Positions 17,099 through 25,253 are shown, numbered from the stretch's first letter. The stretch: 64,000 bases of DNA from Olsenella sp. An285 (GCF_002159625.1 NZ_NFIZ01000002.1:124001-188000), one strand, 5' to 3'. A program made the numbers and translations. Notes: a model not told the origin generated them from the sequence alone.

Positions 17099-17129
17099 CT
17101 GTGAATTGGGGACAGTCCCCAATTAACAG
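17099..17129. repeat. GGGGAC palindrome, copy 4
   Basis: 31-bp palindrome, arms CTGTGAATTGGGGAC and complement with one mismatch around a central A. It sits between the oxidoreductase stop and the SGNH hydrolase ribosome site. Confidence 0.85.
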
Positions 17130-17155
17130 ACCGCACCCTTCGGAGGGAGAAGGAC

Positions 17156-17806
17156 GTGCGCGAGAGCATGGCCTACAACCCGCACTTCTTTCAGCTTCGA
17201 CGTCCGCAGCTGGAGCGCATGCTCGACATCGTGCGCGCCACCGAGTCGGCGGAGCCGGGCGGCGTGGTCTTCTACGGCGACTCGCTCACGCAGCTCTTTC
17301 CCGTGGGGCGGCTCTTCCCGGAGTTGCCGGGCGTCCAGAACTGCGGCGTGGCGGGCGCGGTCTCCGAGGAGCTGCTCTGGCTCGCGGACGAGGCCGTCAT
17401 CAAGCGTCGCCCGCGCCTGGTCGTGCTCATGGTTGGCACCAACGACCTTGGCAACACCGTCATGGCGAGTCCTCGTGACGTGGCCTGCAATGTGCGCGAC
17501 CTCGTGGACCTCATCCTGGGCAACCTACCTAGGGCGCGCGTGCTGCTGTGGAGCCCCCTGCCGTGCGTGGAGGAGCTCGACGGCTACCGCGTCAAGCCGT
17601 GCGCGCGCAGCAACGACCTGTTGCGCATGATCTTGCCCCAGGAGCGCGAGCTCATTCGCGACGACCGCGTGAGCTTCCTGGACGTCTTCGATGCGTTTCT
17701 CGACGAGAGCGGTCGCGCGCGCGCCGAGCTCTATGCCGACGGCCTGCACCTGAACGAGGAGGGCTTCCGCCGCCTGGCCAACCTCATGCGTCCCGCGCTT
17801 CTGTGA
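17156..17806 (+). CDS. SGNH/GDSL hydrolase
   Basis: Soluble esterase-like protein of 216 aa of the SGNH superfamily. The nucleophile block reads YGDSLTQL (about 41-48), the glycine block CGVAGAVSEEL, the Asn block VGTNDLG and the C-terminal Asp-His block DGLHLNEEGF. There is no signal peptide, so it is probably cytosolic. Its substrate is unknown; relatives remove acyl or acetyl groups from carbohydrates or lipids. The GTG at 17156 lies just after GGAGGGAGAAGGAC, so a GAGAAGGAC variant of the dispersed motif abuts the start. An ATG at 17168 is the alternative. The stop codon lies inside palindrome copy 5. Confidence 0.85.
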   Translation: MRESMAYNPHFFQLRRPQLERMLDIVRATESAEPGGVVFYGDSLTQLFPVGRLFPELPGVQNCGVAGAVSEELLWLADEAVIKRRPRLVVLMVGTNDLGNTVMASPRDVACNVRDLVDLILGNLPRARVLLWSPLPCVEELDGYRVKPCARSNDLLRMILPQERELIRDDRVSFLDVFDAFLDESGRARAELYADGLHLNEEGFRRLANLMRPALL

Positions 17807-17831
17807 ATTGGGGACTGTCCCCAATTCACAG
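17801..17831. repeat. GGGGAC palindrome, copy 5
   Basis: Perfect 31-bp palindrome, arms CTGTGAATTGGGGAC and complement around a central T. The TGA stop of the SGNH hydrolase is embedded in it. Confidence 0.9.
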
Positions 17832-18014
17832 ACTGCTACACTGGGGTCTCCATTTGAATAGAGGGCACGGTTCGAGCAGCTGCTACGTCATGTTGAAAAC
17901 GGCTCCGGTTTGACTCCGGATCAGCACACGGCTGTGTCTTGGGACGGCGACCGCGCGGTCGTCCGCCCTGCCTTGCCCTCCCGACGCCCGGATTCCGGGA
18001 GAGAGCGAGGCACC

Positions 18015-18482
18015 ATGACCAAGCGCAACCCTATCGAGAAGAACCTGCTCACGAGGCTCGCCGCGGGCGTCGCGGCGTTCGCGCTGGCGCTGACCGTCGC
18101 GGCCTGCGGCGGCACGCCGGCAGCGACCGGCGAGGGCGCGTCTGCCGATGCCGGCCAGGAGCAGCAGGCCACGGTTGCCGTGAGCGTGACCATCGACGCC
18201 ACGGCGGGCGAGGGCGAGTCCTCCACCGTGGACGTCGACGTCCCGGAGGGCTCCACGGTCTACGACGCGCTGGTCGCGACCGGCGCCGACGTCAACGCGA
18301 GCGACTCCGACTACGGCATGTACGTGGCTGGCATCAACGGCCTCGCCGGTGGCGACTTCGGCGACATGAGCGGCTGGATGTTCGAGGTCAACGGAAAGAT
18401 GGCCGAGGTCGGCTGCTCCCAGCTCGAGGTCGCTGACGGCGACGCCATCACCTGGACCTACGTGACCGAGTTCACCGAGTAG
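18015..18482 (+). CDS. DUF4430 lipoprotein, probable ECF-transporter partner
   Basis: Exported lipoprotein of 155 aa with an N-terminal signal ending in the lipobox TVAAC (Cys31), a short Gly/Glu-rich linker and a DUF4430 domain (about 55-155, GSTVYDALVATGADVN ... DMSGWMFEVNGK). DUF4430 resembles the C-terminal domain of intrinsic factor and transcobalamin. The next genes encode ECF-transporter T and A components and later an S component, so a role in presenting a cobalamin-like ligand is a reasonable inference. GAGAAGAAC encodes residues 8-10. The ATG at 18015 follows GAGAGCGAGG. No cobalamin riboswitch could be recognised in the 208-bp leader. Confidence 0.8.
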   Translation: MTKRNPIEKNLLTRLAAGVAAFALALTVAACGGTPAATGEGASADAGQEQQATVAVSVTIDATAGEGESSTVDVDVPEGSTVYDALVATGADVNASDSDYGMYVAGINGLAGGDFGDMSGWMFEVNGKMAEVGCSQLEVADGDAITWTYVTEFTE

Positions 18483-18505
18483 CCCGGGGAAGAGGCGAGA
18501 AGAAC

Positions 18506-19405
18506 GTGGCCTCCGGGCGCCCCACAGCGTTCGACGCGCTCCATGCGGTCGTCCCCGCGACGCTCCTCGCGGGGACGACCCTGCTCTCGATGCTGGCGGT
18601 CCAGCCCGTCCATGTGACGCTCTCGCTCGTGGGCGCGCTCTCGTTCTCGCTACTCGTGCGCGGTGCGCGCGCGACGGTGCGGGGGCTCGCCTGGCAGCTC
18701 CCGCTGCTCGCGCTCGTGTGCGTGCTCAACCCGTTCTTCTCGGCCTCGGGCTCCACGCTGCTCCTCAAGGTGGGTCCTCGCAGCGTCTATGCGGAGAGCC
18801 TCGCGTACGGCGCGACGATGGGCGCGCTCATGGTGGCCGTGGTCCTGTGGTTCGAGGGCGCCGCGACCGTCCTCACGCAGGACCGCCTGCTCGCCCTCTC
18901 GCCCAGGCGCGCGAGGTCGCTCCCGGTGGTCGTCTCCATGGCGTCGCAGCTCGTGCCGCAGATGCTCGGACGGGCGCGGACCGTTCGCACGACGCTCGGG
19001 GCGTGCACGGCGGCGGGGGAGCGCGGGGGCCTGCGCGACCAGCTCGTCCGCACCTCAACGATGCTGCTTGCCTGGTCGCTCGAGGACTCCGTCGAGCGCG
19101 CGGACGCCATGAGGGCCCGCGGCTGGGAGTCCGGCATGCCTCGCACCTCCTACCGGCCCGAGCGCTTTCGCGGCCGGGACGCCGCAGCGCTGGCGGGGGT
19201 CGTGGCGCTGCTCGCCCTCTGTGCCGCGTGCGCGTGGCTGACCTGTGCGAGCTGGCGGTTCTACCCCACGATGTCCGGCTCGGGCCCCTGGTTGGCCTAC
19301 CTCCCGTGGGGCGTCCTCGTGGCGCTGCCCAGTCTTGCGTCGGCGGTTGACAGATTCCCCGGGTCAAACTGTCAACCGGACGGGGGCGGCCATGAGCGCG
19401 CTTGA
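18506..19405 (+). CDS. ecfT: ECF transporter transmembrane component
   Basis: EcfT subunit of an energy-coupling-factor vitamin transporter, 299 aa with about five to six membrane helices. The coupling motif Ala-Arg-Gly (204-206) within ADAMRARGWESG contacts the ATPase subunits. The start is a GTG immediately preceded by GCGAGAAGAAC, so the dispersed motif occupies the ribosome-binding position; no better Shine-Dalgarno is visible. It starts 23 bp after the lipoprotein gene and overlaps the ATPase gene by 14 bp, so all three are one operon. Confidence 0.88.
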   Translation: MASGRPTAFDALHAVVPATLLAGTTLLSMLAVQPVHVTLSLVGALSFSLLVRGARATVRGLAWQLPLLALVCVLNPFFSASGSTLLLKVGPRSVYAESLAYGATMGALMVAVVLWFEGAATVLTQDRLLALSPRRARSLPVVVSMASQLVPQMLGRARTVRTTLGACTAAGERGGLRDQLVRTSTMLLAWSLEDSVERADAMRARGWESGMPRTSYRPERFRGRDAAALAGVVALLALCAACAWLTCASWRFYPTMSGSGPWLAYLPWGVLVALPSLASAVDRFPGSNCQPDGGGHERA

Positions 19406-20945
19406 GTTCGACCGCGTGTCCTTTACGTACGCCGGGGCGTCCTCGCCCGTTCTTCTCGACGCGTCCCTCGAGGTTCCCGAGGGGGCGTTCGTCCTGCTCG
19501 TGGGCGCCACGGGGTCGGGCAAGTCCACGCTCCTGCGCCTTGCGAAGCCCGAGATTGCCCCCGCTGGAACGCTCGACGGGGTCGTCCGCGCCCTTGGGGA
19601 GTCCGTCCGCTCGCTCGACCCGCTTGCCTCAGCGCGAGCGGTGGGATACGTCTTCCAGGACCCCGACGCCCAGGTGGTATGCGACACGGTCTGGCACGAG
19701 ATGGCCTTTGGGCTCGAGAACCTCGGCGTCCCGGAGCGGGAGATGCGTCGCCGCGTGGCGGAGTGCTGCAACTTCCTGGGCATTGAGCCGTGGTTCCGCA
19801 TGCGCACGGCGGATCTCTCCGGCGGCCAGCGGCAGGTGCTCGCGCTTGCCTCGGCGCTCGTGATGCGCCCGCGGATCCTCCTGCTGGACGAGCCCACGAG
19901 CATGCTCGACCCGCTTGCCGAGAAGCGCTTCCTCAGCCTGCTCTTTCGTGCCAACCGCGAGCTCGGCGTCACCGTGGTGGTGGCCACGCACGCGCCGGAG
20001 ACGATGCTCGACTACGCGACGTGCGCGCTTGCGCTCGAGGGCGGTGCGGTGCGCGAGGTCCCGCTGGCCGAGCTGGCCGTCGAGGCGGAGGCCCCCTTGC
20101 GCGTGCCGGATCGAGGTCGGGCACGCGATGTTGCGCGACGTCCGCCTTCCGTGCGTTCATCGCGCTCAAACGACCAACAAAGCCCCGTTTTTCTCAGAAA
20201 AGTGGTCGAAAAAGCGCGGTCAATGACTGAGGACGCGGGCCCTGCCCGCGTGCCGGCGCCCGACGCATCGCTCGCACACCCCAAAGCCGAGAAGAACGTG
20301 CTGGTCGCGGATGACGTCTGGTACCGCTACGGCAGGGATGGCAGCTGGGTGCTGCGCCAGCTTGACCTCTCGGTGGGGGAGGGCGAGGTCCGGGCGATCG
20401 TGGGGTCCAACGGCTGCGGCAAGTCGACGCTGCTCTCCGTGCTCGCGGGCGCGCTGTGGCCGGCGCGGGGCCGCGTGACGAATGCGCTTCGCGAGAGCCA
20501 GGCGCTTCTGCCGCAGACGCCTAGGGCGCTGCTCTCTCGGGAGACCGTGGCCGACGAGCTCATGGATTGGTCGCGAGCGGGGGGCTACGGGCGCGCGGAG
20601 GCTGACCTTGCCCTGGGGCGGATGGGCCTCGCCGACGCCGCGGGGCGTCACCCGTACGACCTCTCGGGAGGCCAGCAGCAGCTGCTCGCGCTTGAGAAGC
20701 TGCTGCTCGTGCGTCCGCGGCTGCTCCTCTTGGACGAGCCCACCAAGGGGCTCGACCGCGCGGCGCGCGAGCGGATGGCCCGGCGCCTGGTCTCCGCGCG
20801 CAGCGAGGGGACGACGATCCTTGTTGCCACGCATGACATGGGGTTCGTCCGCGCGGCGGCGGACAGCGTCTCGCTCATGTTCGACGGCGGCATGGCCGTC
20901 ACCGAACCTACCGACGAGTACTTCGCCAGCTCGTGGCTCTGGTGA
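19392..20945 (+). CDS. Fused double-ATPase ECF component (EcfA1-EcfA2)
   Basis: Two ABC ATPase domains in one chain of 517 aa; in many bacteria these are separate EcfA1 and EcfA2 proteins. Domain 1 has GATGSGKST (38-46), LSGGQ (142-146) and LLLDEPTSMLD. Domain 2 has GSNGCGKST (338-346), LSGGQ (424-428) and LLLLDEPTKGLD. The linker (about 235-300) contains the translated product of a palindromic element at 20156-20225 (residues about 255-278), which keeps the frame open. The ATG overlaps the end of ecfT, and the TGA stop lies in the 77-bp palindrome that follows. It powers uptake by the T and S components. Confidence 0.9.
   Translation: MSALEFDRVSFTYAGASSPVLLDASLEVPEGAFVLLVGATGSGKSTLLRLAKPEIAPAGTLDGVVRALGESVRSLDPLASARAVGYVFQDPDAQVVCDTVWHEMAFGLENLGVPEREMRRRVAECCNFLGIEPWFRMRTADLSGGQRQVLALASALVMRPRILLLDEPTSMLDPLAEKRFLSLLFRANRELGVTVVVATHAPETMLDYATCALALEGGAVREVPLAELAVEAEAPLRVPDRGRARDVARRPPSVRSSRSNDQQSPVFLRKVVEKARSMTEDAGPARVPAPDASLAHPKAEKNVLVADDVWYRYGRDGSWVLRQLDLSVGEGEVRAIVGSNGCGKSTLLSVLAGALWPARGRVTNALRESQALLPQTPRALLSRETVADELMDWSRAGGYGRAEADLALGRMGLADAAGRHPYDLSGGQQQLLALEKLLLVRPRLLLLDEPTKGLDRAARERMARRLVSARSEGTTILVATHDMGFVRAAADSVSLMFDGGMAVTEPTDEYFASSWLW
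20156..20225. repeat. Palindromic element inside the EcfA linker
   Basis: Arms TTCATCGCGCTCAAACGACC (20156-20175) and a degenerate complement ending at 20225 flank an AT-richer loop. It is translated in frame as part of the interdomain linker. One arm matches, in reverse complement, the intergenic element at 711-781. Confidence 0.65.
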
Positions 20946-21018
20946 CCCAAAGGGGGACAGGACCAAATTGGGACACAGTCCGCGTGTCCCAATTTGGTCC
21001 TGTCCCCCTTTGGGTCAC
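20942..21018. repeat. 77-bp perfect hairpin, copy 6 of the GGGGAC family
   Basis: 35-bp perfect arms (20942-20976 and 20984-21018) flank a 7-nt loop and contain GGGGGACAGGACC. It includes the stop codon of the EcfA gene and ends 10 bp before the stop of the convergent gene, so it can terminate both transcripts. Confidence 0.9.
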
Positions 21019-21027
21019 CGCTCTCCG

Positions 21028-21468
21028 TTAGAACAGCAGGAACGGCTCCTGGGACACGAGGTCGTCGTCATCGAGGTCGTCGAGCTCCTCGAAGTCGATG
21101 TCCTCGGCGTGGTCGTGCTCGTCCTCCTCCTCGTCGCCCCAGGAGTAGGCGTTGGCAAAGTCGCTGTCCTCGTCCACGACGGGAAGCGCGCTCGTGATGC
21201 TGCAGAGGCCGTCCATCGCGGGCACGATCTTCTGCCACTGGCAGATGACCGGCTCCTCGGGAACGCCCTCGAGCTCGCAGAGGGAGTCGAGGAAGATCTC
21301 GTGCGCTCCGTCCAGGAGGTCGGAGTTCTTGCGAATCTGCTGGAAGTGGTCGGCGAACTTCTGCATCGCCTCGTCCGCGTCCTCCGCCTCGACGATGCAG
21401 GGCATGAGGCAGTAGTTGTCCTTGCTGTCCGAGTCGTCGTTGTAGCTGAAGTTGCCGATGTACAGCAT
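21028..21468 (-). CDS. Acidic hypothetical protein
   Basis: Unrecognised protein of 146 aa, strongly acidic, especially the last 45 residues (DEEEDEHDHAEDIDFEELDD). The first 100 residues look folded (MLYIGNFSYND, then a helix with CIVEAEDADEAMQKFADHF and LFLDSLCEL-like sequence). GAGGAGGACACC precedes the ATG, a good ribosome site. It lies on the opposite strand between the ATPase and S-component genes of the ECF locus and is divergent from the S gene with only 45 bp between. There is no signal peptide or membrane segment. Confidence 0.65.
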   Translation of the reverse strand: MLYIGNFSYNDDSDSKDNYCLMPCIVEAEDADEAMQKFADHFQQIRKNSDLLDGAHEIFLDSLCELEGVPEEPVICQWQKIVPAMDGLCSITSALPVVDEDSDFANAYSWGDEEEDEHDHAEDIDFEELDDLDDDDLVSQEPFLLF

Positions 21469-21513
21469 GGTGTCCTCCTCGCGCTTCGCCGGCGGTATGG
21501 CAAACTGGTACCC

Positions 21514-22224
21514 ATGATTGGAGAGAAGCAAACACGCCGGCCGCTCGCCCGCGTTTTGGCGGCCGCCGAGCCGCTCGCGCTTGCGGCGGTTCCAGCGGCG
21601 ATGGTATGCCTCGCGCTGGCGGGGGTGCGCGCCACGGCGGGCGTCTCGCTCGTGGTGGCGCTGCTTGCCGTAGCCCTCCTCCTTGCGGGCTTCGAGCGCT
21701 CTCGACCGGCGCTGCGCCAGCTCATGCCCACCGCCGTCCTCGCCGCACTGGCGGCGGCCGGCCGCGTGCTCTTTGCGCCGCTGCCCGACGTCAAGCCGGT
21801 CTCGGCCATTGCCATCGTGGCGGGCGCCGCGCTCGGACGGAGGAGCGGCTTTGTGGTGGGCGCGCTCGCGGCGCTGCTCTCCAACCTCTTCTTCGGGCAG
21901 GGGCCCTGGACGCCCTGGCAGATGTACGCGTGGGGCCTCGTTGGCTACGTCGCCGGCGTGCTGGGGGAGAAGAACCTGCTCTCCCGCGCCCCCGTCCTCT
22001 ACGGCTGGGGCCTTTTCTCCGGGATCGTCTACGGCCTCATCCTCAACGGCTACCACGTGCTCGGCTACGTGCAGCCCCTCACCTGGCCGGCGGTGCTCGC
22101 GGCCTGCGCGGCGAGCCTGCCGCTCGACGTGACGCACGGCTTGGCGACGGTCGCGTTCCTGGCTGCGATCTGGCTGCCGTGGGGCCGCGCCATCCGTCGC
22201 GTGGTGGCCAAGTACGACCTGTGA
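21514..22224 (+). CDS. ECF transporter S component, cobalamin-type candidate
   Basis: Small membrane protein of 236 aa with six hydrophobic segments and the pattern of vitamin-binding S components, including GAALGRRSGFVVGALAALLSN, then GQGPWTPWQMYAWGLVGYVAG. S components bind the vitamin and dock onto EcfT-EcfA. Similarity in pattern to CbrT-like proteins and the DUF4430 lipoprotein upstream both point to cobalamin or a related corrinoid, but this is inference. The ATG at 21514 has a weak ribosome site. It is separated from the rest of the operon by an antisense gene, so it must have its own promoter or read-through. Confidence 0.75.
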   Translation: MIGEKQTRRPLARVLAAAEPLALAAVPAAMVCLALAGVRATAGVSLVVALLAVALLLAGFERSRPALRQLMPTAVLAALAAAGRVLFAPLPDVKPVSAIAIVAGAALGRRSGFVVGALAALLSNLFFGQGPWTPWQMYAWGLVGYVAGVLGEKNLLSRAPVLYGWGLFSGIVYGLILNGYHVLGYVQPLTWPAVLAACAASLPLDVTHGLATVAFLAAIWLPWGRAIRRVVAKYDL

Positions 22225-22255
22225 GGGCCGCGTGGCGCGACCTTTCCCCGAGCGC

Positions 22256-22392
22256 TCGGACGAACTCTGACTTTTCTGCACACTGCGCGGCGACCCAACA
22301 TGGGAGCGTCGCGTTTGAGCTGGTAGACGAGTCGCTCGTTCTTCTCGTCCGGACGATGGGGTGCACAGTGTACAGAAATTCGGGAGTTCGTG
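22256..22392. repeat. Inverted-repeat element upstream of yebC
   Basis: Imperfect arms containing GAACTC, TTTCTG and ACACTG (about 22258-22285) are repeated in complement at about 22362-22392. A GTTCTTCTC lies in the middle (22338), and a second one follows the element at 22418. Size and layout resemble the MITE-like elements, but the ends differ. The rest of the 317-bp gap holds the yebC promoter. Confidence 0.45.
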
Positions 22393-22434
22393 GCCCCTGC
22401 CCCGGCGCCGGCCCCGCGTTCTTCTCGCCCGCCC

Positions 22435-22463
22435 TTTACAACGTGGCGGCACTTGGCTATCGT
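22435..22463 (+). promoter_or_regulatory. Probable yebC promoter
   Basis: TTTACA (22435-22440) and TATCGT (22458-22463) are separated by exactly 17 nt, about 78 bp before the yebC start. Confidence 0.5.
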
Positions 22464-22541
22464 AGGCATGTTTCATGCCGTGAGTCGAGGGCTCCCGAGC
22501 GGCACGCAGAGCGCCGCGAGCGGGGCAAGAAGGAGATGTAC

Positions 22542-23339
22542 ATGTCCGGACACTCTAAGTGGGCAACCACCAAGCACAAGAAGGCCGCCATCGACGCCAA
22601 GCGCTCGTCGCTCTTCTCCAAGCTCTCCCGCAACATCACCGTTGCGGCCAAGCTCGGCGGCGACCCCAACCCGGACAACAACGCCACCCTCGCGGCCGCC
22701 GTTGCCCGCGCCCGCATGGTCTCCATGCCCAACGCCAAGATCAAGGCCGCCATTGACAAGGCCTTTGGCTCCGGCGCCGACGCCGCCAACTACGCTGAGA
22801 TCACCTACGAGGGCTACGGTCCCGCCGGCGTGGCCGTCTACGTTGACTGCCTGACCGACAACAAGAACCGCACCGCCGCCGACGTGCGCTCCGCCTTCTC
22901 CCACTCCGGCGGCTCGCTCGGCACCTCCGGCTCCGTCGCGTTCCAGTTCGAGCGCAAGGGTTCCATCGCCGTCGAGAAGATCATCAAGTCCGAGGACAAG
23001 AAGATCGCCGACAAGGAGAACGCCGTCGACGAGGACGAGTTCATGATGGCCGTGGCCGAGGCCGGCGGCGAGGACTACGAGGACGCCGGCGACGAGTGGA
23101 TCGTCTGGACCGCCTACGACAAGATGCAGGACGTCCAGAAGTCCCTTGAGGAGCAGGGCATCGAGGTCAAGGGCTCCGAGCTCACCATGGTCCCCACCAC
23201 CCCGACGCAGGTCTCCGTGGCCGACGCCAAGAAGGTCCAGCGCCTCGTCGACCGTCTCGACGAGCTGGAGGACGTCCAGAACGTCTACCACACCATGGAC
23301 ATGACCGACGAGATCGTGGCCGCTCTCGACGAGGAGTAG
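22542..23339 (+). CDS. yebC: YebC/PmpR-family protein
   Basis: Member of the YebC family, 265 aa, starting with the family signature SGHSKWATTKHKKAAIDAKR and containing YEGYGPAGVAVYVDCLTDNKNRT and the C-terminal MVPTTPTQV region. It was long regarded as a transcriptional regulator. Recent work on the family links YebC proteins to translation through proline stretches, so the cellular role may be on the ribosome. The ATG at 22542 has GAAGGAG six bases upstream and is preferred over the ATG at 22536. It forms a single-gene unit ending in a strong hairpin. Confidence 0.92.
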   Translation: MSGHSKWATTKHKKAAIDAKRSSLFSKLSRNITVAAKLGGDPNPDNNATLAAAVARARMVSMPNAKIKAAIDKAFGSGADAANYAEITYEGYGPAGVAVYVDCLTDNKNRTAADVRSAFSHSGGSLGTSGSVAFQFERKGSIAVEKIIKSEDKKIADKENAVDEDEFMMAVAEAGGEDYEDAGDEWIVWTAYDKMQDVQKSLEEQGIEVKGSELTMVPTTPTQVSVADAKKVQRLVDRLDELEDVQNVYHTMDMTDEIVAALDEE

Positions 23340-23367
23340 GCAGCGCTCGTCTCATACGCACCTGAAG

Positions 23368-23440
23368 GGCCCGCCCGCCCTTCTCGCCGGCTCAGCCGAG
23401 CTTCGCTCGGAAATCGCCGGCCGAGAAGGGCGGGCGGGCC
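23368..23440. terminator. Large GC-rich hairpin downstream of yebC
   Basis: Perfect 19-bp arms (23368-23386 and 23422-23440) made of GGCCCGCCCGCCC plus the TTCTCG/CGAGAA motif. A smaller stem CCGAG-CTTCG-CTCGG lies inside the loop. There is no clear U-run. It lies between convergent genes, so it is probably a bidirectional terminator. Its design (GC arms with a GCTTCGCTCGG loop) recalls the palindromes found in tatA and pcrA. Confidence 0.65.
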
Positions 23441-23498
23441 GTGTCGTAGGAGCCGAAAGGTCGCCGACCGGAAAATGGGGCCGCGGCGCTGCCTGTCC

Positions 23499-23759
23499 CT
23501 ACTCCACGGTGCCGTAGACCCCGGCCCAGCCGTGGCCCACGAGGATGGAGTTGAGCTGGTCGCAGAGGCGCGCGCGGGTGAAGCTCCCGGAGGGGAGCAG
23601 GTCCACCACCTCGGCGAGGTCGTCGCAGAGGTCGTACGCCTCGGCGCGCACGAGAACGTCGATCTTGCTCACGGTGGCGCGGCTCGAGACCCCCGGCGCA
23701 AAGAGGGCGTCCACCAGGCGCTGCAGCTCACCGTAGTCATCTGAGCGAAACTCGAACAC
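23499..23759 (-). CDS. Small conserved-looking hypothetical protein
   Basis: 86-aa protein beginning at a GTG with GGGAGGG just upstream. The sequence has an even mix of charged and hydrophobic residues (ELQRLVDALFAPGV ... AEAYDLCDDLAEVVDLL ... LCDQLNSILVGHGWAGVYGTVE) consistent with a folded alpha/beta or helical domain. No family is recognised. It is divergent from the aminotransferase gene and convergent with yebC. Confidence 0.6.
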   Translation of the reverse strand: MFEFRSDDYGELQRLVDALFAPGVSSRATVSKIDVLVRAEAYDLCDDLAEVVDLLPSGSFTRARLCDQLNSILVGHGWAGVYGTVE

Positions 23760-23881
23760 GGTCCCTCCCTGTAAGCGCTTCTTTTCGTCTGGAACATGGT
23801 AGCAGCCGCCGTGCGGTTTGCATCTATACTAGGCGGGACCAAAGAACGCTGCCGTGAGGTGGGAGACCCAGAGGAGGACCC

Positions 23882-25171
23882 ATGACTTCCGCGTTTCAGA
23901 AGATGACCGACGCCGAGCTCGACGCCGCCCTCGCAGACCTCGAGCGCCAGGCAGACGAGCTGCGCGCCCTTGACCTCAAGCTCGACATGGCCCGCGGAAA
24001 GCCGAGCCCCGAGCAGACCGCGCTCTCCAGGCCCATGCTCGACCTCCTGACCTCCCAGAGCGACCTTACGGACAACGGCGCGGACGCGGACAACTACGGC
24101 GCGCCCGAAGGCCTGCCCTCGGCTCGCGCCCTCGCGGCCGAGCTCCTCGGCGTGGACCCGGCCAACGTCTCCGTTATGGGGTCCTCCAGCCTCAACCTCA
24201 TGTACGACTGCGTGGAGAACGGTTACGTTCACGGCATCGGCGGGGAGAAGCCCTGGTGCCAGCAGGGGACCGTCAAGTTTCTCTGCCCCGCGCCCGGCTA
24301 CGACCGCCACTTCACCGTGACGGAGAGCTTTGGCATCCAGAACGTGCCCGTGCCCATGCGTGAGGACGGCCCGGACATGGACGTGGTCCGCGAGTACGTC
24401 GAGAAGGACGCCACGGTCAAGGGCATCTGGTGCGTGCCGCGCTACGCCAACCCCACCGGCGTGACCTACTCCGACGACGTGGTGCGCGCCTTTGCGGCCC
24501 TCAGGCCCGCGGCCCCCGACTTCCGCATCTTCTGGGACAACGCCTACGCCGTGCACACCTTCCGAGGCGAGGGTGACCCCCTCATGAACATCTTCGACGC
24601 GCTGGCAGAGCAGGGGGGCGAGAAGAACCTCGTCTACGAGTTCGCGTCCACGGCCAAGGTGACCTTCCCCAGCTCCGGCATGGCCTGGGTCACGGCGTCC
24701 CCCGCGGACATGGCGGAGCTTCGCCGGTCCTTCTCGGCCATGCGCGTCTCTCCGGAGAAGATCTCCCAGCTCGCGCACGTGCGCTTCCTGAAGGACGCCG
24801 CCGGCGTGCGCGCCCACATGGAGAAGCACGCGGAGATTGTTGCCCCGCGCTTCGCTCTGGTGCAGCAGAAGCTCTCCGAGGGGCTGGGCGGGCTCGACGT
24901 GGCCACCTGGACCGATCCCAACGGCGGCTACTTCGTGAGCTTCGAGGGGCCGGAGGGCTCGGCCAAGGCCATCGTGGCCCTCACGGCGGAGCTCGGCGTC
25001 AAGCTCACCGGCGCCGGCGCCCCCTGGCCGTACGGCAAGGACCCGCGCGACACCAACATCCGCATCGCCCCCACGTACCCGAGTCTCGAGGAGCTCGGCC
25101 AGGCGCTCGACGTCTTCGTGGTAGCGGTGAAGCTCGTTGCCGCGCGTCTCGCAAAGGCCGAGCGCGCCTAG
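23882..25171 (+). CDS. PLP-dependent aminotransferase (Aminotran_MocR type)
   Basis: Fold-type I aminotransferase of 429 aa with the sequence features of the actinobacterial aspartate-aminotransferase group (PF12897). These are an N-terminal LDMARGKPSPEQ, the DNYGAPEGLPSARALAAELLG segment, CVPRYANPTG for cofactor and substrate contacts, FRIFWDNAYAVHTF with the ring-stacking Asp-Asn, and EFASTAKVTFPSSG containing the likely Schiff-base lysine. It probably interconverts aspartate or another amino acid with its oxo-acid. The ATG at 23882 follows GAGGAGG. It is monocistronic, ended by a palindrome and preceded by a TATACT -10-like box. Confidence 0.88.
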   Translation: MTSAFQKMTDAELDAALADLERQADELRALDLKLDMARGKPSPEQTALSRPMLDLLTSQSDLTDNGADADNYGAPEGLPSARALAAELLGVDPANVSVMGSSSLNLMYDCVENGYVHGIGGEKPWCQQGTVKFLCPAPGYDRHFTVTESFGIQNVPVPMREDGPDMDVVREYVEKDATVKGIWCVPRYANPTGVTYSDDVVRAFAALRPAAPDFRIFWDNAYAVHTFRGEGDPLMNIFDALAEQGGEKNLVYEFASTAKVTFPSSGMAWVTASPADMAELRRSFSAMRVSPEKISQLAHVRFLKDAAGVRAHMEKHAEIVAPRFALVQQKLSEGLGGLDVATWTDPNGGYFVSFEGPEGSAKAIVALTAELGVKLTGAGAPWPYGKDPRDTNIRIAPTYPSLEELGQALDVFVVAVKLVAARLAKAERA

Positions 25172-25187
25172 CCTGACAAGGGGGCAG

Positions 25188-25253
25188 GGCGCGTGACGTG
25201 ACAGGGGGACAGGGTGCTTTGCCACGCCCTGTCCCCCTGTCACGTCACGCGCC
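25188..25253. repeat. GGGGGACAGG hairpin, copy 7
   Basis: Perfect 27-bp arms (25188-25214, 25227-25253) around a 12-nt loop, with GTGACAGGGGGACAGGG. It begins 17 bp after the aminotransferase stop. An extra half-copy (TGACAAGGGGGCAGGG) lies at 25173-25189. Confidence 0.9.

Noticed and set aside
14975-17122. 715-codon antisense frame over the oxidoreductase
   Set aside because: The plus strand carries the complete flavin and Fe-S enzyme; the antisense product has only biased composition.
17832-18014. Cobalamin riboswitch upstream of the DUF4430/ECF locus
   Set aside because: The location is suggestive, but none of the conserved B12-box or core helices could be found by eye.
20942-21018. Insertion sequence end or transposon
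   Set aside because: Long perfect arms but no transposase, no target duplication and the same core as other short palindromes; treated as a REP-like hairpin.
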